Below are positions 49,077 to 60,371 of a DNA stretch of 64,000 nucleotides, one piece after another. The position numbers and the translations under genes are program-made. The DNA is taken from the NCBI GenBank assembly GCA_022225965.2, contig JAKJXP020000083.1, forward strand, positions 154,187 to 218,186. Reading direction: 5' to 3'. Each line of letters begins with the position of its first letter. Positions within the stretch are counted from its first letter, which is position 1. This DNA comes from Diatrype stigma (taxonomy: Eukaryota; Ascomycota; Sordariomycetes; Xylariales; Diatrypaceae). The notes under the pieces are model-generated. The model did no database searches. It worked only from the letters and a program-made list of their open reading frames with translations, and had not been told where the DNA came from.

Positions 49077-49466
49077 TTAGCTATTAGTCCTAGGCCTTCC
49101 CGAATGGAAAAAGCACAAGGCTAGATGGGAGACTGGCTGATAGACTCGGCCCGTGGTGCCTTCCGTGAGGAGGCGCCAGCACTGGTTGGGCTTCTTATGA
49201 TCACCCCACCAGGCAAGAGTCTGGGTTCCATTCCCAACATGGCCGCCGGCGAGGTCTATAACTGTCAATGTAATAGTAATATTGATATTTTTGCAGTAAG
49301 CACCAGTCCAATGCAACATGCCCCCCTTTTCCCCCACTTCTCCTCTCAAAAGCCCCTTAACTTAATACCGCAACCAAGGATTTTTCGATGAGGGGATCGA
49401 TCTATCCTTACCCCCGGTCTCGATATTGCGGATCATCCAGAGAGGCCAGAAGTGGCTGGTGTCAAC
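49077..49466 (-). pseudogene. Ricin-B-type (beta-trefoil) lectin module, probable relic or unresolved gene
   Basis: Two minus-strand segments (49412-49466 and 49077-49261) separated by a 150-nt intron (GTAAGG donor, TTGACAG acceptor) join in frame. The join places WMIRNIETG before VIDLAGG, then GNGTQTLAWWG and NQCWRLL. This DLxGG...NQxW pattern is the hallmark of one QxW repeat of a ricin-B-type carbohydrate-binding lectin. Further upstream, 49523-49723 (-) could be an N-terminal exon (INCKNGLALGIHNG, followed by a GTGAGA donor), but I found no acceptor that keeps frame, and the segment just before 49466 has a stop. The fragment after NQCW also lacks further repeats. It is a lectin-domain fragment only, with no catalytic toxin domain seen. 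It could be a pseudogene or a small gene I have modelled wrongly. Confidence 0.5.
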
Positions 49467-49723
49467 CCTCTGTAGCTTCTACTGCTGGGTAGGACTCCGT
49501 GGAGGTATCGGCCGACGACCAACTAGTGGTTCGTTGCCCGCAGCTCTTTCGGCCTTGGATTAGTAGGTCGATTAATAGCAGGGTTTGGAAGCAACCACGT
49601 CTCACCGTTGTGGATGCCGAGAGCAAGGCCATTTTTACAGTTGATAGTGACGACGGTAGCATCGTCCAGGGGCTCGCCGAGCGTCGTGGTTGGGCTTGAT
49701 GTTGCGTGACTCAGGGGGGACAT

Positions 49724-52700
49724 TTTATTAGTGAATACTGAAAAGGTTAGAAGCGAGACAACTTGCTCTTGGGGAGTAGATATAATGATCGGAAGCATTC
49801 ATACGCTTTGGTCCCAGTTTCTACCCAAAAAACCGTTCTAGATGCTATCAAGCGACGACCACTGAGTTGTTGGTTGTAAGCTACATATTCCTATTTGACT
49901 CTCGTGCCCATCACCGGTCTGCAACTCGTTCGATGGTAGCTTGTACCTACTGGTATGCATGTAACCGCAAACTCCACCTTGTTCACTTAAGTGATGGTTA
50001 TGTGCGGTGGGAGATGGTGCCGATGGATTCTTCTTTCCTGCTGACCTAGGCATTAACGTACGCGCACAATTCGTAAGGACCGCCGGTTACCTGAACCACT
50101 TGAAGAACATCCGCCGAGGCTGGTTCCTGCAAGTTGCCAGGCATGCTACGCGGTTATATCAACCAGCCTAACGCTGCCTATGGACCAACCAACCTGACAA
50201 CTAGGACCACATCCATTCCTCCCGGGAGCAGAGATGTAAGGAATAGACAGAAAGAAATCGCAATCCGAGTCTCCAGAGGGGTTTTGTCCTGGAAGGCCAA
50301 AACGTGATATGAACTCGATTTATGTTAGTTCTTACACATTGCCATTTCATGAATGGAAGCCCTCCGACACATTCATGTAGGAATAGTAGCGGTTTTTTAA
50401 GCCGGTTTACAATGACTCTAATACTTGAGAGGCTCGGTTGAATGGATAGCTTTCTGTAATGAGCGTATCCTAACATGTCAGCTAACAAGACACTGCCTGT
50501 CCCACTTCACATGCACATATGAGACGAGCTACTCAATTGAGTCGGCAGGCATGAGCATCAAAGAAGAAGGCCCGCTTATGAGGGTATATCAAATAGCTTG
50601 TAGCTTTGTAACCTCTTGAATTTTGGAGTTCTTCGGGACAACTACCAGCAAGGTGATGAGATGCCCACCAAGAGTCGAGCCCACCAAAGAAGATTTTCAA
50701 CTTGAACGATGTTCATACATGATATGAAAGAGGCCTTCCCGCGGAATTCCTTCGTTCAACGAGAACCAGTTGTAGAAACATTTGCGAACATTACTTAAAC
50801 CTTATCATGTACAAGTTCCGGTGATGTCATTATGATTAAGGGTTATGTTGTAGGTAATTCATATCTTGACAGCTGCACGATACTGATTTTCGTGAACAGC
50901 GCTACAGTTATGATATCTTCATGCATACTTGAGTACATGCCCAAGTATGTAAGCACCTACATAGTGAGGACGCCAAGCCACCGACAATCACTATGTACTT
51001 TAGTACTTACCCCTTTTCCAACCTACACAGGCTCATATAGGTGCCCCTTTACTGTAACTCCATCTGAGTTCGATATGTATAAGCATTCCTCAGTCTATGT
51101 TATTGATCCTAACACCAGTATGAAACCCAGTTGCCAGCCGCTTTCAAGACGTAATCGCTGCGTTAAAATCTCACTGCACACGTAACTCTCAGGGCATCGA
51201 TTATCACCAGCCGAACCCTACCTATAGAGAGGAGCACCCGATGTTCCAGATGCGAATGTCTCTCCATGACAAGAGATGCTCTCAGCAAAGGCACTGATAC
51301 TGATGCGCCTGTTTCCTCAACAGCCTGCCTTTCGAAGCATGTCTTCCTCTTAATCTGGCCAGAGACAGGCATTTCTACCAGCTCCGTGACTCTGCTCATC
51401 TTGTGGCTCATAACGATGGTCCCGACCATCCCTGCGACCTCTGAAAGCACCCTGTTGGAAGATTTCTTGGTTGAGATGAAGGGGAGGATAAGACACAGGA
51501 CTCTCCTAGATCCTCAGAAGGTCCTACAGGGAGTCTCGCATGTAGGGCGGTGGGCTGTCCCGAGTCAGGACTGCCATTGAGGAGCACAGTGTCTTCGTCG
51601 AACTTTGGAGCATTATGGCTCGAGCGTCTTGGGAGGAAAACCTGTTGTATCCATGATCGATACTTTCAGTGTTCGGATCTCACCGACTTTGAAGCTGGGG
51701 ATTCTGCTGGAGTCCTTGGAGGACTTCCCCGTACTTCCCATCATAGTTGTTGCCGTTTCTAGGGGCGCGCGGTGACCGAGCTATGCTGTATTTCTCGTTG
51801 CGACGGATACTCGAGTCTAGGAACCACTAGATGTAGGGAGGTCTTGGTTCACTCTCCCAAGCCAATACGTATATCGCCGGCCGCTCTGGTGGTGGCTGGT
51901 CGATCGGCTCCATTTCTGCGAACAGGCTTTAGGGGGCTGAGAGTACAATACTTGTGAATCAACCCCGACCACCAGGGCCCAAGAAAACGAGGACAGGTAT
52001 CTCGACACAGATGAACGCTGAATAGAGGTGATGGTTTCGACGGCAATCGCTAGGCTGGCTACCTATGAGGTCTCCATGTGGAAACACCGAGCCGAGCGCT
52101 GCTGTCTCAGCTCACCAGTGCACCGGGCGGAGGACTGGCATATACAGTCTCTGCAATTACGGATATGCCCGACTGCGTTAATGGCCTACTGCAACCTAGA
52201 CTTGGATTCGATCGTGAGTAAGATATGTCATATTCACTACCGAGTCTTCGTCTGACGTAGGAACTCGCCAGCCTAGCGGACAAGCTCTTTGCAGCACATC
52301 TGCACGCAGCAAAGTGGAGAAACCCACGAACGGCACCACGTCCTGGCATTCCAGCTGCCGAGACGTTTCCATCCCCGTGCTCAATAAGAGACCTACGTCC
52401 TTCAACTGCAACACAGCCGAATTCGACCCGGACCGCGTCCCGCTGCTGATCATGTGCGTCCCGAGTGCGCCGTATTCCGGCCTCGGCGGACCACTCAACC
52501 TCCCACCCATCCTTGCATGACAAGGAGAGGAATGGCATCGTCGAGAACACATGAAACATGACCGCGATGGACAAAAATACGGTAGACTCACGTTGCTTGC
52601 CTGTGGGCTCTGCGCTACCCCTAGTGGAAGTTTGAAGAGGCCAAGGACCGAAGCCCCCGCTCATGTTGGGCAACGGATGACGTTGTGTACTGGGATCCTT

Positions 52701-53643
52701 TCTAGCATCGCAACCTGCTCTGACTTGCAAGCATGAGATTCATGGTTGGATGTTCCTCCCATGCGCGACCTCGGCTGTGATTGCATTCTAGGTACATCTA
52801 CGACCTTGACCTTTAAGAAATTACCCGTGCCTACCTACCAAGTGCATAAGTAACCTGCGTATAGTGTGCGAATGGTGACAACTATACAAAGTAGAATGAA
52901 CATGTATGTGGGGATCCATGTGATCATAATCTGGGCAATCTGGCCATTGGAACCAGGCGACGATGGAGCCGGGAACGGACCGCGATGGGAATATTCATTC
53001 GCGTACGAAGTATGAATGCGACGAACCCGGACAGAGACGCGAATGGAATGACGGGACGCGGTTGGTTGCAACTCTTGAGTTCCAACAGCAGGCAGACACC
53101 CAGTGGACACTTAGACACTGCAGGCAGGCAACTGCAAGCTTCAATTGCCAATTGCCCAGTGGAATGCCGGTGGTGTATGCAGGTGGTGCAGGTGCAGGTG
53201 GTGTATGTGGTGCCAAGAGATAATGGAGCCTGGCCCCTGGTGCCTGGTTACTACAGAGCAACGGCCCTCGAGTGCCCGGGAGCCACTGAGCCACGGCGCG
53301 ACAGCCTGGAGCCCCGCTGTAGCCCCTGATAGCCTGGGCAGGTGTTTTTGTTTACATACCCACTCGGTCAAAGCTTGCTTGCTCTACCTCAGAACCCTCC
53401 ACTTAAAGACGGGTAACCAATAATTACTTCCTCGGTGAATGCAACGAATGCAACCTAGAACCACAGCTACACATTCACCTCTGCATGTCGCAGTATCATC
53501 AATCAATCATTCAATCAATCATCGACCAATGCTTTATTCGACAACACGGGTTTAGGCTTGTTACCCTATCGCCTCCCGTGTTCTGACTTTTTACCCATCT
53601 ACATTTGCTGTTGTATTCCTCCTTAGTACGCTTCACATCGCCA
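49724..53643. other. Gene-poor block, right part, and BRCT-gene promoter region
   Basis: Open frames of 60-207 codons occur on both strands (for example 51163-51450 minus, 52107-52730 minus), but none has a recognisable domain or consistent splicing, and opposite-strand frames overlap. From about 53450 the DNA becomes C/T-rich with TCAATCAATCATTCAATCAATC direct repeats, probably the promoter and leader of the BRCT gene. Confidence 0.4.
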
Positions 53644-53688
53644 CGGCATCACAGCATCACAGCATCACAGCATCACAGCATCACAGCC
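53644..53688 (+). repeat. Tandem ACAGCATC octamer repeat immediately upstream of a start codon
   Basis: About five copies of ACAGCATC end 4 nt before the BRCT-gene ATG at 53692. They lie in the presumed 5' leader. Confidence 0.85.
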
Positions 53689-53691
53689 AAG

Positions 53692-56600
53692 ATGGACGTT
53701 GCTACTCCGCCAAAGCGGATGACGCGCGCAAGGGCAGCTGCGAAAGATTCTTCTTCAGCACCTGCAGTCGCTCGCAAGCCCACCAAGGCAGCACCCACCA
53801 AGGCAGCACCTGCTGCAGCAAAAGCAAAAACGACATCGACCACCACCGCCTCTACTGCCACTACCACCACTGCCGCCTCTACCACTGCTGCCGCAGCTTC
53901 TTCTGCTCCTCGCACCACTGCCACTAAGAAACGGAAAACCAGAGACGACGACGACGAAGAGAATGAACAGAGCGCAATGAAGAAACTACCTACCAGGACA
54001 AGGGGAAGGCCGAAAAGGGTGGCAACCGAGCCTACATCGGAGCCAGAGTCCGAGCCCGAGCTGCCGCAGCCTGAGGAGTCATCAACATCAACTGCTACTC
54101 GAGCGCGAGCAACGCGTGGGAGGCCGAAGAAAGCAGTCACAGAGCCGGTCAAGGCCGATCCTCCCAAGACGACGCGCACGCGAGTTCGGAAGACGGCGGT
54201 GGAAGACAAGAGCGCCCCTGCGCCATCTGAGCCAGCGAAGAGGACTGTTCGCAAGCGTGCAGCACCAAGTGCCAAGGAGGCCCAAGGACCCGGATCTATT
54301 ACCACATCCTTCTCAACTGAACCAACACCAGGTTTGAAGTCGGCCGTTTCTCGACCTGCATCTAGATTGAATGGCGGCATTATTAAGAAGACTGTCACAT
54401 TCCAAGAGCCAGAGAAGGAGAATAGGCTGCCACCGGCTGCTACGAAGTCCAAGGAGAAGGCAGGAGAGACCGAGACTGGCATGCGAGCCAAGCCCGTGCG
54501 GAAGCCAGCCGCAGGAGGCAGAGCAACAAGAGCTAGCACGCGGTCAACATCAAACACGACCGAGGAGAAGAAGGAAAAGTCCCCCCTAAGCCCCAAGAAA
54601 GACGGACAGAACATCTCCCTCTCCAGAGACGTTGACTCTGACGATGAACTTGCCACGCTTGAAAAGACTCCTCTCAAGCCGTTGATGAAGAGTCCCATCA
54701 AAGCACCCATAAGCCCCAAGAAATCTGAGCCTCAACCTCAACCTGCCAGCGATGAGACGGACGGAGCCGTTCAACAGGCGCCTGAGCCAACTACCTCGGC
54801 TGTCTGTGGCAGCCCAGTGCGTAGAATTCCCCCATCGCCATGGAAGGACGCCCTGAAGTCTCCGGCGAAACGGGTGGAGGCCATTCCGTCGTTGCTCTTT
54901 TCGGCTACGAAGCCGACCGATTCCCAGTCATTGCATTCTTCATCCAAGGCCTCGGTGCTTCAATCGCCTGCGAAGCGTCCTCAAATGCCCATGATGCTGC
55001 TCCCGCCGCCTCCTGGTGCCGATCACTCGGAAGCTCCTCGCTCGCCGCTGAAGAACTCGTTGCTCCAGTCACCGGCTAAACGTCCTGCATCACCTACGAA
55101 GATGATGGGGTCATCAGTCCAGTTTGCGGAAGACCACCAACCCAGGCTTCTGTTCGGTGCGAAGTCTTCCCCGGTCAAAGAAGAGAAGGAGCCTGTCGAG
55201 GTTGTTTCGGATGATGCTTCTGCTGAAGCCCCCGTTGAAGCCCTCACTGAAGAACCCACCGAGGCTCCCACCGAGGCTCCTAGTGAAGCTTCTACTGAAG
55301 CTCCTACTGAAGCTGCCGATGAAACACCTATTGAAGCTCCCGTGGAAGGTCCCGCTGAGACTAAGGAAACCGAGAGCGAATCTATCGTGGACCAGGCGCA
55401 TGCTTCGGTGTTTGGAGAAGAGGGACACGAGTTTAAGTTTGAGTCTCCAGCTCAGCTTAGTTTTCCAGGTCGCCTTTCTGCAGTCCTGCCCCGACATGCC
55501 GATCCTGCTCTTAAGGAGAAATCTCGTCCTGTAGAAGATGTCGCTGAGGGACAGGAACTGTCTAATGCCACATCAGAGTCAACAGAGGTGCAAGATGGGG
55601 TTTCCAACAAACCCGAAGAATTGGGCAACGACCCAATGGATGTGGACGAGTTGGAGGATGCAAACTTTCACATCCCAAGCCCAACAAAATCGATTGGCCC
55701 GCAGTCACCTTCCAAATCACCTTCGAAGTCAGTAAGCCGATCAGCATGGGGCCTACGGGCAAATGACGCGAACGATCAAGACATGTCCGAGTCGGAGGAC
55801 GAGCTTGCATCGAGCGGTAAAATGGCTTCTAAGTATCAGGATGATGCGACACTGAATTTGAGCGCTGTCCCTGCGACACCTACCCCAGCGGGGTCTAAGA
55901 CTCCCCGCAACGGTCTTCCTTCAAGTGCTGTCAAAGCCGCAACCCGAGCTATCAGATCAATTTCGAGAGGTCCCAAGCTTGGTTTCAGCCCTATGGCTGC
56001 ACAACTGAGCGAGTGGAAAGCTTCTTCGAGCCCCTTGAAGCGTAGCAACAACAGCCAGCCATCAGGCCACGATCAAAGTAGCAATGAACATTCCTTGCTC
56101 GAGGATAATGCGTCGCCTGCTGCCGAAAGAAGCCCTTCAAAGAGTTCATTCTTCGACGATGAAATGAAAATCCGGGCTGAAATGGAAATGGAGATGGAAG
56201 CTGCGCTAGAGGCAGACATTGCGGCTGCCTATGATGATGAGGACCCTGAGTTTGATGATGTCCCTGTTACGAATGACGATGTTCAGCTCGCCGCCGAGGC
56301 CAACGAGATGTCCCTGATGGACCACGCTGGTATCGATGTTAATGCTCCTGACGATTCAATCTCCGACGCTAGCCAGGAATATGGCGACGAGAATGCGATG
56401 CCTATTGACCCGGCCCTGTTGAACTCTACTGTGGGCGCGCGAAACTCTAACGCCACTCCGGTGACGCCAGTGCGGCCCTCTACCAACCGAAATTTGCACA
56501 CGGTTTCCAAGGTTCCCTTGAAGCCAGCCGACGACTCACCTTCACGAAGCATCAAGAAGCGTAGTGCCAGTGCAACGAAGTTGCCTCCCAGACGCCCCTC

Positions 56601-57704
56601 AGGTCTCTCTAGAAACGCGACCGTCATCTCTTACTCTCCGACGAAAGATTCATCGAAGATGGACATTGATCAGGAAGATGAGGCAACTGAGAACCCTCCG
56701 GTGACCCCAGCTAAGTCCGACGTTCTGTCTACCTTGGGGACGCCTGCGCGGACCCCGCGGAAAGACCTCAATCCAGCATTGCTACGAGGCGCGGTTGTGT
56801 TTGTCGATGTTCATACTAGTGAGGGAGCGGAGGCCAACCAAGTCTTCATCGATCTTCTTACGCAAATGGGTGCCCGTTGCGTCAAGAGTTGGCCATGGAA
56901 CCCGAGCAATGATGCTAAAGGCGAGTCATCGAGTTCTAAGATCGGTATTACCCACGTTGTCTACAAGGATGGAGGCAAGCGAACCCTGGAGAAGGTTAGG
57001 GAGAGCAATGGCATTGTTCAGTGTGTCGGCTGTAGTTGGGTCTTGGAGTAAGTCAGCCTGTCATGACAACACTGCGAAGCATGTACTAACCAATCACCAG
57101 TTGCGAGCGCGAAAATCAGTGGCTTGATGAGGCGCCTTACTATGCTGACACCTCGCTGATTCCCCGCGGAGGCCGCAACCGCCGCAAGAGCATGGAGCCC
57201 AAGGCACTCGCGAACTTCAATGGCACCCTCGTTACCCCAATGAAGGCCAACGCCCCTCAGCCACGAGAGTGTCAAACCGTCCCCAATAACCACGTGGCCC
57301 GCCGGGACAGCACCGAATGGCAATGGCAGCACTCGCCGTCGGATCAAGACAACGGCGAGGAGGTTCGTTGGGAACAACAACACAACTGGGGTGATGGAGA
57401 TAGCATGCTGACTCCGGTCCCCAAGACCCCGGCGCCGGAGGCCATCGCTCAGTATGCGATGGATCTCCCACCTGAGACTCCAGCCCCTGCCGAGATGGAT
57501 TACGAGGAAGATCCCTTGGTGGATGGAGACCAGCTTCTAGCGCGCACCTGCCCGCCGAAGCAGGCCCGGTACGCCGACCTCGGCGAGGGTCTCCTCAACC
57601 GGGACAAGGATCAGAGCGTCCTTATGCGCCTCATGGCCGCACGGCGAAAGAGCTTGCAGTTCGCGCCCAAAATCGCCAGTCCCTTGTCGAAGGCATGGAA
57701 ATGA
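53692..57704 (+). CDS. Large nuclear protein with AT-hooks and C-terminal BRCT domain
   Basis: The model is join(53692..57047, 57101..57704), 1319 residues. The 53-nt intron has a GTAAGT donor, a perfect TACTAAC branch site and a CACCAG acceptor, and lies inside the BRCT domain (GCSWVLDCERENQWLDE). ATG 53692 is the first ATG in frame. Two AT-hooks (TRGRPKR near residue 104, TRGRPKK near 142) suggest minor-groove DNA binding. The middle is disordered, with LQSPAKRP and SPWKDALKSPAKR motifs (CDK-site-like), a degenerate TEAPTEAP repeat near 505-556, and an acidic helix (EMEMEMEAALEADIAAAYDD) near 830. The BRCT domain spans about 1025-1145 (GAVVFVDVHTSEGA, ITHVVYKDGGKRTLEK). BRCT domains bind phosphopeptides in DNA-damage and mitotic signalling. 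The exact orthologue is not identified. It converges with the CDF transporter gene. Confidence 0.88.
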
Positions 57705-60371
57705 ATAGACTGCATTATTTGTTCCGCATTGCCTTGCACGCACATCGCATATTCTTGGAGTTTGTGTTACGGTTCCCCGGCTGGGGCGGAGTTTTGGACT
57801 TACACGCACACGTTTTACATCATATCGGTCACTAGGTGGTGTCGAAGACGCCGCGCATGATTCATTTACAACTCCTACGCATTTGCGGATACGGATGATA
57901 CCGAGCTGGCTGCTTTCGCTCGTCGATTGAAAATATCGGTGTTTTTAGGGGTGGCGTATAAGGGGCTCTAGAATCGGGTTTGCTACTTCATCGCTATTAC
58001 TACAGTACCGGGAGGCAAGGCAAAGGAGACTGGCCTCACTGGGCCGGTCTATTGGCGTTGTTGGGTTTTAATGTGCATGTTTTAATCAGTTTGCTTGTAT
58101 CCATCTAGCCGCTGCAAGGAAAGGAGGGCTCCCATTGGGAGGTAGGCATTGCTTACGCGCTACCTTATCCCGGCTGGCTTAACAGAGATGCCTTTTTACG
58201 ATCTGACTGTTCGATGGTGATTGTGATGGAAGCCGTGACATGTGTATTTGCTTTGACTTCCTCATGTATGCGCTCTGCCTCTACACCTTGCCCCCGTGAC
58301 GCTTCCCTTCGACACTACATCATGCAGGAATTTGATTGTGCCGCCGATGCCCTTGTTCACTGGCTATGGATAGGATGAACGTAGTCGGCCGGTGGAGACC
58401 ATACACGTGCATCCTCTGCGTTACACCAGCAAAGCCGTGCGTACTACCACCGTCCGTTTCTCACCTAGCTGGGGGCTTGGGATCCCGATCTCGATCGTGA
58501 CTTTTGGCCGTTCGGTATGGTTGAGTGGAAAATACCGTAAGCCTCAAGCTACCTATATAAGTTATCTACCCTAGGAACTTTCTATACCCTATTCACGCGT
58601 GGAATATATACATACCTATGTATATGTACACGAACGTCAAAAAAGCCTGGTAGAATGTCACCACACCATTTACGCATGGCAACGATAACAGCGATGATGA
58701 CGTGCAGTAGCGCAAGGTAAGTAAGCCGCCTCCGGTCGTTCCATAGGTAGCTGTAGGCGTGCTCGCGATTGGATTGCCTATTTGGCTAATACTTAACTCG
58801 CATACATGGTTGCATGCATGCATGATTTCAGGGTTGGTGTTGCTTGCTTGCCTTGCTTAGGAGATCGATACTAGATACTAGATATGGATGGAGAATAGCC
58901 AGACAGATGGAGAGAAGAAGAACCAACTGCTTCGAATATGTATGATCGGTATTTCATGTACAGAGTCGGAAGATAAATACCTAACCATAGGTACTGACTT
59001 GATTTGCATTGCTCACTCAGTCCCTCACTCCCCACAGGCCGGTTAAGTGAGCACTATCTATCTGCCTACATATCTACCATATAGATGGCCTAGTAGCGTA
59101 ACTGGCTTCTCAACACGCCAGCCAGGCCAGCCCGAATGCGGTTTGCTTCGCTTGTTTCACGCATGGATGGATGGACGGGATATAAGACCGAAAACAAAAT
59201 CACAGTGACTTTGTAAGATTGATTGTGTTTTCCCGTCCATCCGTCCTTCCGTCATCAAACATGGAAGAATGTCGTGCCTACTATTTAGGTACTATCGTTA
59301 GCATAATACCTACGTGCGATGATTCCACGAGGTGAGCCTGGTGAGGCAGGCAGGCAAGCAAATGGGCAGGCGGACAGGCGGTGAGGAAGAAAGGCATGGA
59401 TCGCATGGTAGGTTGTATCCTTCCATGGGGTTTAAGGAAGGGCGCGATGGATATTTGCTTTTCTCTTCCTCCCGCCCCCCCTTTTTTCTTTTTTTCTCTT
59501 TTTTTCCGAGTAGGGTTTCACACGCAAAGAAAGAAGTGCGGGCGAGCAGGTAAGTGGATGAACAGACATGCAATCATGACGCCTCGTGTAACTGCATTAG
59601 CCCATTAAAAGACGGCTTTCTTCATTCTACCAGATTTTCGAAGTACGCTACGGTGCGGTACGACATGCACGTCGGACTAGTTGAGTATAACTTGACTAGG
59701 AGCCGCATGATCGGTAGACGATGTTCAATTAAGCGTTCGACATTCATTGCTTTTCTATCTCTCTCTACTCTATTCGTACATACAGGAAAGTGGAAGACCG
59801 TAGACCACCTGTAGTGGAATATACAAGAGGGTGTTGGTTGCTTTACTAACTGACCTGAGCTGGATGAAAGCTGATCTGCTCGGTTGGTATGCCCCCCTTT
59901 CACTCCACTCTTGTCTCGTCATCTAACTAGATACTCAGGTTGGCAGGTATGCCAAGTGGGCGTCGGGACGCCTTCACATTCCTCTTAGATCCGCCTCTAG
60001 TGCAAGACCCATCTCATCATCCACCGACGTCAGCACGCGAAGGCGTGGAGCAGCAGGGTAGCAGTAGGCAGCAGTCCTAGATATCTTCAGGATGGGAAAG
60101 AAGACGATATAAAATAAGAAGTAGTTATACCACTTTCGATTAATTAAGCCGCCCCGCCGTGTACTCATGACGTTGATGCCGCGTCAAATCTATCCTGTGT
60201 ATGTGTTCGCCCGAGTTGCCAGCCAGCCAGCCAGTGTCCAGTCCTAATAAACGCCACCCTGCGCATGCATTCTATGATCCTTGCCCAGGGGCAAAATAAA
60301 AGTTCAAGTATTGCCAATATTTTTATGTTGGTACAGGAATTATAGGTGCCCCAAATTTCGGCGGCAATTGT
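57705..60371. other. Convergent 3' intergenic region (2.7 kb)
   Basis: Between the BRCT (+) and CDF (-) stop codons. Only short frames without domains are present (for example 58593-58823 minus, 59310-59573 minus). A TTCTTTTTTTCTC tract lies near 59480-59510. Nothing further is seen. Confidence 0.45.

Noticed and set aside
51163..51580. Overlapping + and - open frames of about 100 codons
   Set aside because: Both strands are open over the same bases and neither has a recognisable motif, so no choice is justified.
52107..52730. 207-codon minus-strand open frame in the gene-poor block
   Set aside because: No domain, no splice partners, and a + strand frame of similar quality overlaps it (52314-52520). 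Not supportable as a gene.
53673..54719. 348-codon minus-strand open frame
   Set aside because: Antisense shadow of the BRCT/AT-hook gene. The + strand has AT-hooks, a branch-site intron and a BRCT domain.
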